Positions 22,487 to 30,887 of a stretch of 39,116 nucleotides of DNA are shown here, in pieces; the first letter of the stretch is position 1; every line of letters begins with the position of its first letter. The notes below the pieces were generated by a model that did no database searches, was not told where the DNA came from, and was given only the letters and a program-made list of their open reading frames with translations. A program made the position numbers and the translations under genes. Source of the stretch: an uncultured Lachnospiraceae bacterium (GTDB taxonomy: Bacteria > Bacillota > Clostridia > Lachnospirales > Lachnospiraceae); NCBI GenBank assembly GCA_944380025.1, contig CALWGL010000002.1, positions 1 through 39,116 of the forward strand, given 5' to 3'.

Positions 22487-22585
22487 AAAAAAGGCTGTAA
22501 AGGCAACATCAAACCAGAGGGTCCTCCGAAATCCTTTCCGGAAGGCCCCGTCAGAAAAAATCTGTGTCTGATGCCGCTTTACAGC
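22487..22585 (-). terminator. Attenuator terminator before the ABC exporter
   Basis: On the minus strand GCTGTAAAGCGGCATC (22585-22570) pairs with GATGTTGCCTTTACAGC (22510-22494) with one bulged C, enclosing a second hairpin built on GGG-CCT-CCG/CGG-AGG-CCC. The outer stem runs into CCTTTTTT. The 5' arm includes the last Leu codon and stop of the 13-codon leader, so a ribosome at the end of the leader would prevent stem formation. Confidence 0.65.
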
Positions 22586-22620
22586 TCAGTGTAGATAAAA
22601 GGCGCGTAATTTTTAAACAT
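22579..22620 (-). CDS. Putative 13-aa leader peptide of the ABC exporter
   Basis: ATG at 22620 is preceded by GAGAGGGAGAACAGT, a good ribosome binding site. The frame encodes MFKNYAPFIYTEL and stops at a TAA inside the 5' arm of the terminator stem. The layout is that of ribosome-sensing leaders such as BmrB ahead of the B. subtilis bmrCD exporter. The peptide has no similarity I recognise; its proposed role is regulatory. An alternative is an exported small peptide. Confidence 0.5.
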   Translation of the reverse strand: MFKNYAPFIYTEL

Positions 22621-22646
22621 ACTGTTCTCCCTCTCGTTTTTTTCGC

Positions 22647-23800
22647 CTAATCAATAATACGAAAAGTCTCGCAGGTCATTGTTGTTCTTTTGCTTTTCTT
22701 CAGTTCCCCTTCAATTTCTACATAGAGTCCCTTTTCATGTGCTTCGATCGCTTTATCGTAATCACTTTTTTCAAGCTTTACCGTTGCCACCTTTTTCTTA
22801 TCGTTTTCATCCAGATAAACTATCGTTATTTTTCCTTCTTTTCTCTGGGTTATATCCGGAGCTGATTCCAGCTTATTGATTCTTCCCAGAATTTTCGTTG
22901 AGGTATTCGTTTTTTCCTTTAATTTACTGACAGCCGTTTCTATCGGCTGGCAATAATCGTGGGTGAGTAATATCCTGTCTTTTACATGGCTTTTACTTTT
23001 TACGACCGGAGACCATTCAGCGATAAACTCAACGTCCGCTCCCTCCAGATCAAGATTTAAACCTGTAAGAGCTTCATAAAAATTCGCACTTATGGTTTCT
23101 TCGCCCTCTTTTTCCAACAGCCCCTCCAGATTTCCGTCATCAATATATCTTTTTATCTGACTGATATTATCCATCACACGGCTTGTTACCCGGCGTGTCA
23201 GAGAATTGGCGCACGCTTCCTCTTCTGAAAAAATACTCAGCTGTTTATATCCTTCTTTTTCATCCAATTCCGCGAAAGGGCAGACTACTGAAACGACATA
23301 ACTGCCTATTTCTGTCTGTCCAAAACGGCAGCCTGCCAGAAACTGTGAAACAGCATCATCCATACGTCCCTGATGATATCTCTTCGGATGGAGAATATCC
23401 AGCGCCGTCGCTGCCAGCAGCTTCTTTGTATTCTCATACATCCGAATCGCATCATCAAACAGAATGCTTCCGGCCTCAATATCTTTTCTGTCCAGTCTGA
23501 TTTTCAAAATATCCGTATTGGGATTCAACAGATACAGCATTACCTGTTCTATGGATTTTTTTCCACTTCAGCAACCGTTATTATCGCTTTATACATTGCG
23601 TCCTTATAATCAGCCAGTCTTTTTTCAAGCGGTACTGTCACCTGGTAGAATTCATCATCCTTCTCATATTGATAGACCTTCACATCTTTTCTTTTCGTCT
23701 GAAACAGATTCCAGCCTGTATCCTTCAGATATTTTGAAAAAGCAAGCGGGTTGATCTTTTCCGTTAAATCCAGAAAATTTACTGAATAAATCATGGCCAT
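22647..23800 (-). pseudogene. Unrecognised protein of about 380 aa, interrupted by a frameshift in an A7 run
   Basis: Two frames join into one protein: MAMIYSVNFLDLTEKINPLA onwards up to ITVAEVEK (23800 to about 23556), then, one base shifted, SIEQVMLYLLNPNTDILKI to the stop at 22647. The switch lies at GGAAAAAAATCC (T7 on the plus strand, 23556-23562), after which the original frame stops at once with TAG. One extra A, or a -1 slip, restores continuity. The C-terminal about 65 residues look like a small beta-barrel (GKITIVYLDENDKKKVATVKL, then GLYVEIEGELKK). No domain is recognised. The gene overlaps the DUF4365 fragment by 10 bp and is AT-rich. Sequencing error, decay or programmed slippage are all possible. 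Confidence 0.6.
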
Positions 23801-24142
23801 TCCTCCCTTGCGATTTTTTCCAGAATCTGATTCAATGTTTCCACATTTAATACCTGTCTCTTATCAATAGTGATGGTAACACTGCCTGCATTCTCCGACT
23901 CTGAGGAGCCTGAAAACTCTGTCCAATACATGCACCCTTTAATGAGCAGCTCCTCTTTGCTCCATGACAGCCATTCCTTTTCATTTTCCGGCAATACCAG
24001 CAATCCCAATATAATCGGAGTCGTCGATGGCAGGCATAAATCATTATAATTTTTTACCTTCAGTTTATATGCCAGCACGTCTCCGCGATCTGTATACTGA
24101 CTGAGAGCAGAGGTACATTTTAGCTGAATTCTCAATTCAGCC
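23791..24142 (-). pseudogene. DUF4365 domain protein, N-terminally truncated
   Basis: The sequence IQLKCTSALSQY, then YKLKVKNYNDLCLPSTTPIILGLLVLP, WLSWSKEELLIKGCMYW and SVTITIDKRQVLNVETLNQIL is the C-terminal part of DUF4365, a family with a restriction endonuclease-like fold whose QxK motif is present here (QLK). The usual first 50-60 residues, with the acidic catalytic residues, are missing. In their place the frame continues upstream into the end of a HAD hydrolase. The composition changes from GC-rich to AT-rich at the join, which is marked by the palindrome GCTGAATT-GAG-AATTCAGC (24123-24141). Probably a dead remnant; a start at the Met codon of WMVSSQ could still give a short product. 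Confidence 0.6.
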
Positions 24143-24844
24143 TTTATCTCCTCCTGGCTGCTCACCATCCAGACATCCTCCCGCCTCTCAACCGGCCGTA
24201 CCGCAGCTCCCACATACCATACCGGAAATATTCCCACATTCTTCGCTCCCATCACGTCACACTCATAGCTGTCCCCAACATACCAGACCTCTTCAGGTGC
24301 AAGCTCCGCTTTTTTTCAGAGCCAGTTCAAAGATTCTCCGGTCCGGTTTCCGAAACAGATATTCGCTGGTAGCTAGGATAAATTCAAAGGAATGCCCGGG
24401 AAGCAGTTTCCGGATGCGCCTTTTTACCACGTCCGGCGCATAGGATATGTTGGTGATTACTCCGCTCCGTATACCCTGTTCCTTTAACCACATAAGGAAA
24501 TCTTCAATCCCTGCCGTGGGTTTTCCCGGCGCAGCCGTATTCCAGAACACCTCATCGATCTGCTCCGGCGAAAGGGAAAGTTCGATCCCGAGCGATTCAT
24601 ACAGATAAGCGTTAAACATGTGGTTGGGAATCTCCACCTGATGCATATGTCCGCTCGCCGGACCGAATCTGCCCAGCGACCGGTTCAGCTGATCCGCCGC
24701 CCTTTGCACCTCCTCCGCCGTCCGGCGGCCAGGATTTTTCACCGCGTACCGAAGAACCGCCTCCGTTCCTCTTACGCCCTGAAACTCCCCCTCATCCGCC
24801 AGTGTCTGACCGTAATCAAAGAGAATCATCTTTGGCTTTTGCAT
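24143..24844 (-). pseudogene. HAD-family hydrolase, frameshifted
   Basis: The N-terminal 183 codons show the HAD nucleophile motif ILFDYGQTLAD (DxG variant of DxDxT), motif II VITNISYAP and motif III region SEYLFRKPDRRIFELALKK. At CTGAAAAAAAGCG (T7, 24310-24316 plus strand) the frame goes wrong and stops soon after as SGACT. Dropping one A gives AELAPEEVWYVGDSYECDVM, the classic motif IV with GDSxxxD, continuing into MGAKNVGIFPVWY. So one gene is split by a single-base insertion. The restored frame runs into the DUF4365 fragment instead of ending normally. It starts 1 bp after the AlkZ-related stop codon. Confidence 0.75.
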
Positions 24845-24845
24845 C

Positions 24846-25604
24846 TCACCCCAGAATAAATTTCCGTATCCGTCCCGGTTTCGCCTGCGGGTTCAGCTTC
24901 CGGATCTGCGCTTCCAGCCTCCGGTATGCTTCGGCCGGGTCAGTTTTTTCCGCCTCCCGCATCACTTCTTCTCCCCAGAAGTCTTCCGTCAGGCAGAAAA
25001 CGGAAGAAAACCATCCGTATTCCTCCCCTTTTCTGGAAACCTTTCTGGCCTGTCCGCAGATGGAGATGTAAAATCCGGCCTGAAGCTGTACCAAAGCCCG
25101 TTCAAAGACGGGCCCATATTCCTTTCCTGCAAATCCGCCGTACTGTCTCAGCTGATGCGCGGAAAGCTCCCGGTACTCCTGAAGCAGGCGGTAGACGACA
25201 AGCGCCTCCCGGCTCACGTTTCCATCCTCATATTCCTCCTCCAGCGTTTTCGCCCCACGCCGCCATGTCCTCTGTTTCCCCACATTTTCAGGCCGCGTAT
25301 CCCCCAGAGTCACGTCGCCTTCTCCCATAAGGCGGCGCGCTGCATAGAAGCCGGGAAACCATTCCTTTGTGATGTAGCCACCGTTTCCGAAGAAAAATTT
25401 CCCATAGGAGAGATCCCGGTATTCCTGAAGCACACGGATACGCCATTCCCACGGGTCTGTCTGCGCATCCTCCGTATGCCACCGGATTTGCGGGCCGAAG
25501 AAAGCAGACAGCGCGAATATGCCGCCGTCCTTCTCCCCGCCCATGCTGAATCCGGCCTCCCGGAGATCCTGAACAAAATCGTCAAAGCTACAAATGGTTC
25601 TCAT
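24846..25604 (-). CDS. AlkZ-related protein (winged-helix DNA glycosylase-like)
   Basis: A 252-aa protein. Blocks such as DPWEWRIRVLQEYRDLSYGKFF, GGYITKEWFPGFYAARR, FERALVQLQAGFYISICG and RKGEEYGWFSSVFCLTEDFWG match the AlkZ-related group, a compact relative of HTH DNA glycosylases. Function is unproven; a role in DNA repair is suggested only by the relationship. The start is the ATG at 25604, with GAGGGAAAAGAAG upstream. It probably heads the transcript that continues into the broken HAD and DUF4365 genes. Both its 3' end and the DNA just upstream of it carry the same 21-bp sequence. Confidence 0.6.
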   Translation of the reverse strand: MRTICSFDDFVQDLREAGFSMGGEKDGGIFALSAFFGPQIRWHTEDAQTDPWEWRIRVLQEYRDLSYGKFFFGNGGYITKEWFPGFYAARRLMGEGDVTLGDTRPENVGKQRTWRRGAKTLEEEYEDGNVSREALVVYRLLQEYRELSAHQLRQYGGFAGKEYGPVFERALVQLQAGFYISICGQARKVSRKGEEYGWFSSVFCLTEDFWGEEVMREAEKTDPAEAYRRLEAQIRKLNPQAKPGRIRKFILG

Positions 25605-25684
25605 CTTCTTTTCCCTCCATTCCGAAAGGTTTTCCGCTGGAGCTCACACCCGCTTCGGCCCCGCCTGCGGGTTCAGCTTCCGCC

Positions 25685-27400
25685 TCAGCCCGCCTCTTTC
25701 GTCACCGCCTCCAGCAGCTCGCGGCGCGCTTCGCGGTACTTTTCCACGCTCTTTTCAAAATCGCTGTAGCCGCGGAACACCTTCTCTACGATCCGCTCCG
25801 CTGTCTCCGGCGCTTTTTCCTTCAGCGCCTCCAGCATGCACAGGTCCTCGAAGCCGATGCGGTGCCCCTCGCTGCGGACCGAAATGAGCGCCTCGCGGTA
25901 GCCCGGATAGAGCATGCAGGTGTCGCCGCCGGGCAGGAACATGGCGCGTTTCGGGTGGAATTCCAGCGTCTGCTCAGAAAATGTATAGCAGGTGCGCTTA
26001 TAGGGATCCATTCCCATATACTGGTTCGCGCCCCAGTGCAGGTAGCCTTCCAGATTGGGATATTTCGCGGGCGCCCAGCCGAAGTAGACGATGCGCAGCC
26101 GTTCCAGATCCAGAAGGCGGTTCAGATAGTTTCCTCCGGGCGTCAGGCAGGTGTATACAAACAGCCGGTCTCCCTTTTCCGCCTGCGCGTCAAAAAACGC
26201 CCGGTTATTCTCATACACATCGATGGAAGGACACCAGATGTCCAGCGCGCCCTCCAGCTTTTCTGTGGGAAGCACGGGCTCCAGGATCGGAACGCCCGGC
26301 ATTTCCCGGCGGATGATCGAGGTGATCTCCCGGTAAACGGGGCAGAGCGCGTCGTTCGGCTCGTCGAGGGCGGACTGCATCCAGCGTCCCTCCAGGCCGT
26401 ATTTTTTGACCGCCGCCTGAAGCTGCGCCGCCATGGAGGCGATCACGGCTTTTCCCTCCTCGCTGTCCGCCCGCCTGTGGGTCAGGCAGTCGAGCGCGTG
26501 CGTGCCGTTGTCAAAATCGTCGAAGGCCTTCCGTTTGAACTGCTCCGCCACCTCGTCGGAATTTTGAATGTGTTCGTGGTTCAGCGACTGATAAAAAGCG
26601 TCGTCATCGCAGAAATTGGATTCCCGGCAGGTCAGCGCGCCTCCCTCAAAGTAATACATTCCCGCCTTCTGCGCCGCTCTGACGAGCATGGAAAAATGCG
26701 CCTCGTTCAGCCTCACTCCGTTTTCACACACGTCAAAGCAGTCCCCGGGCGAGATCGCCATCATGTTCTGTCTGGCAAAGGCCGCCGCGCGCAGATAACG
26801 CTCCAGGATCGCTTCAAACTCCGGACTCCACTTCTGCACATGATGGCACTGAGCGATCTCATCCAGGCTGAACCAGGTCACGAATTTATGCGTATCCTTC
26901 CCCGCCTTTTTCACCGTGAACGGATACTGATCCACCAAAAAGGTCAGCTCCCGGCTTTCCTTTCCGTGGGTGATCCGGAACTTCCACTTCTGCGTCCGCC
27001 TCTGCCTGCAGTATTCAATGATGGACTTAAAGGAAATGGCCATGGTGGTCATGTCCGCCATAACGATATTGTAAAAAGGCTCCAGCGCATCATAGACAAA
27101 AAAGGGCGCGCGGCGGATCACGTTCTCATTTCGGTCGTTTTTCAGATATTCCGTCCTCTGCTTCGCTCCCGTATTCACCTCCACCGGGACGGGAATCATA
27201 CGGAACAGCTTATAGGCCGTGTTCTCCCCTTCCACCTCCACGCTGACCGGGATCCCTGGCGTCAGCCCGTCGAGCAGGATGTTCACCCCCGCATAGGTTC
27301 CGTTGGCCCCCGCCGTCCGGTATTCCGTCCTTCCCTTTCCCGCTTCCGTGTCCGGATAGCAGGGAGTAAGCTCGTCAAAAAGTCCTGCTGAAAATGCCAT
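25685..27400 (-). CDS. DUF4091 glycoside hydrolase-like protein
   Basis: A 571-aa cytoplasmic protein. A beta-sandwich N-terminus (about 1-150) is followed by a barrel-like domain with WMQSALDEPNDALCPVYREI, LDIWCPSIDVYEN, LFVYTCLTPGGNYLNRLLDL and LEGYLHWGANQYMG. The last two motifs are hallmarks of DUF4091, which resembles GH123-type enzymes; the DEPND Asp-Glu pair is the likely catalytic site. Members occur in loci for plant and host glycans, substrates mostly unknown. The start is the ATG at 27400 after AAAGGAGGAGAGG; it overlaps the end of the SGNH gene by 26 bp. Last gene of the sugar locus. Confidence 0.8.
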   Translation of the reverse strand: MAFSAGLFDELTPCYPDTEAGKGRTEYRTAGANGTYAGVNILLDGLTPGIPVSVEVEGENTAYKLFRMIPVPVEVNTGAKQRTEYLKNDRNENVIRRAPFFVYDALEPFYNIVMADMTTMAISFKSIIEYCRQRRTQKWKFRITHGKESRELTFLVDQYPFTVKKAGKDTHKFVTWFSLDEIAQCHHVQKWSPEFEAILERYLRAAAFARQNMMAISPGDCFDVCENGVRLNEAHFSMLVRAAQKAGMYYFEGGALTCRESNFCDDDAFYQSLNHEHIQNSDEVAEQFKRKAFDDFDNGTHALDCLTHRRADSEEGKAVIASMAAQLQAAVKKYGLEGRWMQSALDEPNDALCPVYREITSIIRREMPGVPILEPVLPTEKLEGALDIWCPSIDVYENNRAFFDAQAEKGDRLFVYTCLTPGGNYLNRLLDLERLRIVYFGWAPAKYPNLEGYLHWGANQYMGMDPYKRTCYTFSEQTLEFHPKRAMFLPGGDTCMLYPGYREALISVRSEGHRIGFEDLCMLEALKEKAPETAERIVEKVFRGYSDFEKSVEKYREARRELLEAVTKEAG

Positions 27401-28520
27401 GATCCTCTCCTCCTTTTTCCCCTTTCCATATCTCTTCCACCCGCTCAATCAGCACCTCCGCCGCCAGCGCATGCTCCTTCTTCCCCGGATGGTTGTCCGA
27501 ACCCACCCAGAGGGGATTGGTAGCCGGGAGCAGCAGAAAGTCCGTCCGCTCGTCCCCGCTCTCCTCCCGGTATTCCCGAACCGCCGTTTCCAGATAGGGC
27601 GCCATTTTGTGCTCGCACATGCCGTAGACCCACAGCAGGTAAGCGCCCGGATTCAGGCGGCGCAGCTTTTTCAGGAAATCCTTCACCGAAGCCTCGAAAC
27701 GGAGGGCACAATCCTCCTCCAGACCGCCGCAGGAACGATCGGACATCTGATGAACAGAGCCGTCCCGGGGATCTGTCCAGGCCGGCTGGCCGACGGCAAA
27801 GCCGTCGTTGCTTCCCAGGTTCACCACCACCAGATCCGGCTGCCAGGCGGCAAAATCGTTTGCTTCAAAAGCTCCCAGCTCCCGGTTCCGCTCCCCGGTC
27901 AGAACGCCGCAGATCTGTTCATAATAGGGCGGCATGATCTGGATAAAATCGTTATAGCAGGAGCAGTGCGCTCCCCAGCCGCACTGTGCCAGGATGCGGA
28001 AATCCGCCTGAAAATGCTCCGCCGCAAGGAGCGCATAATTGCCGTCCAGGCCGTAGACCGCAGGCCCGGTCCCGATCAGAGAGGGGGCTCCGCCCAGTCC
28101 CACTCCGGCGCTCAGACTGTCTCCCACGAACTCGATCCGGCAGCGCTTCTTCGGGACCGGAAACAGATTCCCGTCACAGTCCAGGCCGTGCACCAGCAGG
28201 AAACGCCCTTCGTCATCCCGCATGGGCTGCACCTCCTTCAGTAGCCGAACCGTGCGCAGGCTCCCGGCAGGGAACCCCCGGAAAGCGCAGAGACGGCTTT
28301 TCCCCTTCGGGACCATCATCCGCTGCAGGCAGAAGCCGTCCACCTCAATACGGATCCATTCTTCCATGACATCATAGCCGGATTCCAGCTCAAACCACAG
28401 TTCTCCCGCATCCGTCTGGAATTCCAGCCCGGACGCCGTCCAGAACAGAGGAAGGGGCGTTCCCTTCCGGGTACGTCCCAGGATATGGATCTCCGGTTCC
28501 GTCGGCAGATAATGTCTCAT
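27375..28520 (-). CDS. SGNH/GDSL hydrolase (CE2-like acetyl esterase)
   Basis: A 381-aa two-domain esterase. An N-terminal beta-sandwich (about 1-125) precedes the SGNH domain with block I FVGDSLSAGVG (Ser nucleophile), QCGWGAHCS, VNLGSNDG (block III) and SDNHPGKKEH (block V, Asp and His). The arrangement matches carbohydrate esterase family 2 enzymes, which remove acetyl groups from polysaccharides. There is no signal peptide, so it would act on imported oligosaccharides. GGGAGGAAG precedes the ATG. It is coupled by overlap to the DUF4091 gene and follows the AraC sensor by 71 bp. Confidence 0.85.
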   Translation of the reverse strand: MRHYLPTEPEIHILGRTRKGTPLPLFWTASGLEFQTDAGELWFELESGYDVMEEWIRIEVDGFCLQRMMVPKGKSRLCAFRGFPAGSLRTVRLLKEVQPMRDDEGRFLLVHGLDCDGNLFPVPKKRCRIEFVGDSLSAGVGLGGAPSLIGTGPAVYGLDGNYALLAAEHFQADFRILAQCGWGAHCSCYNDFIQIMPPYYEQICGVLTGERNRELGAFEANDFAAWQPDLVVVNLGSNDGFAVGQPAWTDPRDGSVHQMSDRSCGGLEEDCALRFEASVKDFLKKLRRLNPGAYLLWVYGMCEHKMAPYLETAVREYREESGDERTDFLLLPATNPLWVGSDNHPGKKEHALAAEVLIERVEEIWKGEKGGEDHGIFSRTF

Positions 28521-28591
28521 TCTAAACTTCCTCCCGTATATTCAGAACTCTGCCCCGATTATAAGCCATATCCAATGCGCCGTCCAGCTTC

Positions 28592-30865
28592 TTATGGCTG
28601 TTTTTCCGTCTCCTTCATTACATGCTCTTTTTCATATTGAGACGGTGCGATCCCCACATACATCTTGAACGTTCTCCGGAATGTCACATCATTGGTAAAG
28701 CCGCATCTTATCGCAATTTCCTGAACGTTCAGCTTTCCGTCTCCTTTTTCCAAAAGCTTTTTGGCGTTTTCTATTCTTCTGGAAGCTACATATTTTTGAA
28801 AATTGCAGCCAAACTGTTCTTTAAAATATTTTCCGAAATAAGCGGGTGTGTAGTGCATGACCCTTGCCGTTTCATTCAGGGAAAGCTCCGGATCGGTCAG
28901 ATGCATTTCCACATACTTTTTTATCATCTGATTCCTTGTGTAATAGATCGGATTATACGGCATCCTGCATTGATCTATGAACATTTTCAGTTTAAGCCAA
29001 AATGTCTGCAGATAATTTTCCAGATTTGCGAAATTCCCCGGATCAAGCAGTTCCATCTGTTCAATCAGACCAGCCTCTGCTTTTTCCGAAAAAAGTCTCA
29101 GGATTTCGGCATTCAATTTATGGATTCCGGCCAAAAACGCTTCCTTATGAAGTTTTTTCCCGGAAAAATTGTATGCAAGAATCCTTTTATAATTTTCAAA
29201 GATATACTGGGCGTCCTCTTCCTCTATTGCCCTGGCTATCTCTTTCCGTTCATTTTCTGTAATTTCAAAAGCTTCTCCGTTTCTTTCATGTTCCTCCAGA
29301 TCATTCTCATCCAGACGCATCAGTTTTTTCTGCGGGAAAAAGAAATGATATTCAAGCGCCCTGACCGCCTGATTATAAGCAGAGAGCAGATGCAGGATAT
29401 CCTCATGCTTCATGCTCATACCTACGCAGGCTTCCTCATAGCCGGATTCTGAAAAAGTCTGTATGAGAAAGTCTGCGAACTCTTCCAGAATAGTCTCCTC
29501 CCCATAGCTGATGACCCAGATAAAGAAACCGTCTTCCTCCACAAATGCCGCATGGTTCTGCGGGTATACAGCAAGACAGGAATCAATTTCTCTGACATAC
29601 TGTGCCGCCTGAGGTCCGCTCTTTAACACCAGGCATCGATAGAAAACATATTTTCTTATGGTATTCACATATTTCACTTCATTTGTCTGCGGCTTATTGG
29701 AATTCAGCAAGGCATGCAGAATATACTGTTCAATCAGTGGGTTCTGTTTGAAAACCGCGACTTCAAGCCTCTGTTTCTGAGAATCCAGTTCTTCCAGAGC
29801 CTTTTCTATGATCTGATATTCATTTTCTTCTTCCCCGGCTTCTCTGTCCAGCATATTCATGATGTGCTCCAGCGGCTGGTAATTGTACACTGCGAGTCTG
29901 TATGCCACATAAAAGATCAGGCAGAGCAGCAGAGCATATCCCATGATCAGCCATTCCGCAAACATCCGGAAATCGCGGTGAAGGACCTCATTGTTCAGGA
30001 TCTGAAACAAGCCGATATCCATTCCCTGTTTGGCATAACAGGATGTCCATACGCCATATTCTCTGTCATAAGCAAAAAGTCCGTTGTTTTGCCGTTTTTC
30101 TATGGAATCACCTTCAGAAAAGATCTTCTCCTCCCCTTCCGGAGCATAAATGACCTTTTTCCCATCTGTCAGAAACAGACTTTCCGTTCCCTCATCCAGG
30201 AAATTACTGATATAACCATGCAGTTCTTCATATGGGATAAAGAAAAGAATATTTGCTTCACCTGAGTAATAATTTTCCAGCGGGATCGTCTGGATCAGAA
30301 AGAATCCTTCCTCCCGCTTCCCGTTTTTCAGAAAATTCACGTTATGGATGATCGTTTTCTGGTTATTTCTGGTCAATATGGCTCCGGAAAGAAAAGTTTT
30401 ATCTTTGCACTCAATTTCATACAGATCAACATATCCCTGCCAGTTCACTCTTCCCTGACTACTGATCCCGAATTCTCCGGCGCTGTAATAAATGAAGATA
30501 GATTCTACCAGGCTGTCGTTGATCTCCGATAATGAAATCGTGCTCGCGTAATCAGATATGTCCGAGGCCGAAATGTTCTTTTCGATCAGTTCCGGGTATT
30601 TCTGCATATATTTCAGCCGTTTCACCCAGGGCGTCATGGAATACTGCGCAGCGGATTTGATCAGGTTATCCATCACCTTTTTCAATTCCCCGTTCACATT
30701 CTGGGCTATCGTGTTTTCAAAATCAAGCATACTGTCCCTGGACATTCTGAAATACAAAAAAGAAAGCAGTCCGGAAATCACTGTCAACAGCATGATCGGA
30801 ACGATAATATAAGAAACAAACATTTTTCGTTTCGTCTGATGTTTTTTCAGTAATTGTTTTTCCAT
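28592..30865 (-). CDS. Membrane-anchored AraC-family sensor-regulator
   Basis: A 757-aa regulator: an N-terminal helix (about 15-40, FVSYIIVPIMLLTVISGLLSFLY), an extracellular ligand-binding region of about 250 residues, a second helix (around 310-335, LIMGYALLLCLIFYVAYRL), a helical cytoplasmic linker, and a C-terminal AraC DNA-binding domain (LNETARVMHYTPAYFGKYFKEQFG and VQEIAIRCGFTNDVTFRRTFK). Such proteins, common in Lachnospiraceae and Paenibacillus, sense sugars outside the cell and switch on the adjacent importer. The start ATG 30865 has AGGAGGCAG; the gene begins 22 bp after the glycosidase-like stop, within the operon it likely controls. Confidence 0.9.
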   Translation of the reverse strand: MEKQLLKKHQTKRKMFVSYIIVPIMLLTVISGLLSFLYFRMSRDSMLDFENTIAQNVNGELKKVMDNLIKSAAQYSMTPWVKRLKYMQKYPELIEKNISASDISDYASTISLSEINDSLVESIFIYYSAGEFGISSQGRVNWQGYVDLYEIECKDKTFLSGAILTRNNQKTIIHNVNFLKNGKREEGFFLIQTIPLENYYSGEANILFFIPYEELHGYISNFLDEGTESLFLTDGKKVIYAPEGEEKIFSEGDSIEKRQNNGLFAYDREYGVWTSCYAKQGMDIGLFQILNNEVLHRDFRMFAEWLIMGYALLLCLIFYVAYRLAVYNYQPLEHIMNMLDREAGEEENEYQIIEKALEELDSQKQRLEVAVFKQNPLIEQYILHALLNSNKPQTNEVKYVNTIRKYVFYRCLVLKSGPQAAQYVREIDSCLAVYPQNHAAFVEEDGFFIWVISYGEETILEEFADFLIQTFSESGYEEACVGMSMKHEDILHLLSAYNQAVRALEYHFFFPQKKLMRLDENDLEEHERNGEAFEITENERKEIARAIEEEDAQYIFENYKRILAYNFSGKKLHKEAFLAGIHKLNAEILRLFSEKAEAGLIEQMELLDPGNFANLENYLQTFWLKLKMFIDQCRMPYNPIYYTRNQMIKKYVEMHLTDPELSLNETARVMHYTPAYFGKYFKEQFGCNFQKYVASRRIENAKKLLEKGDGKLNVQEIAIRCGFTNDVTFRRTFKMYVGIAPSQYEKEHVMKETEKQP

Positions 30866-30887
30866 TCTGCCTCCTGTATTTCTCTCC

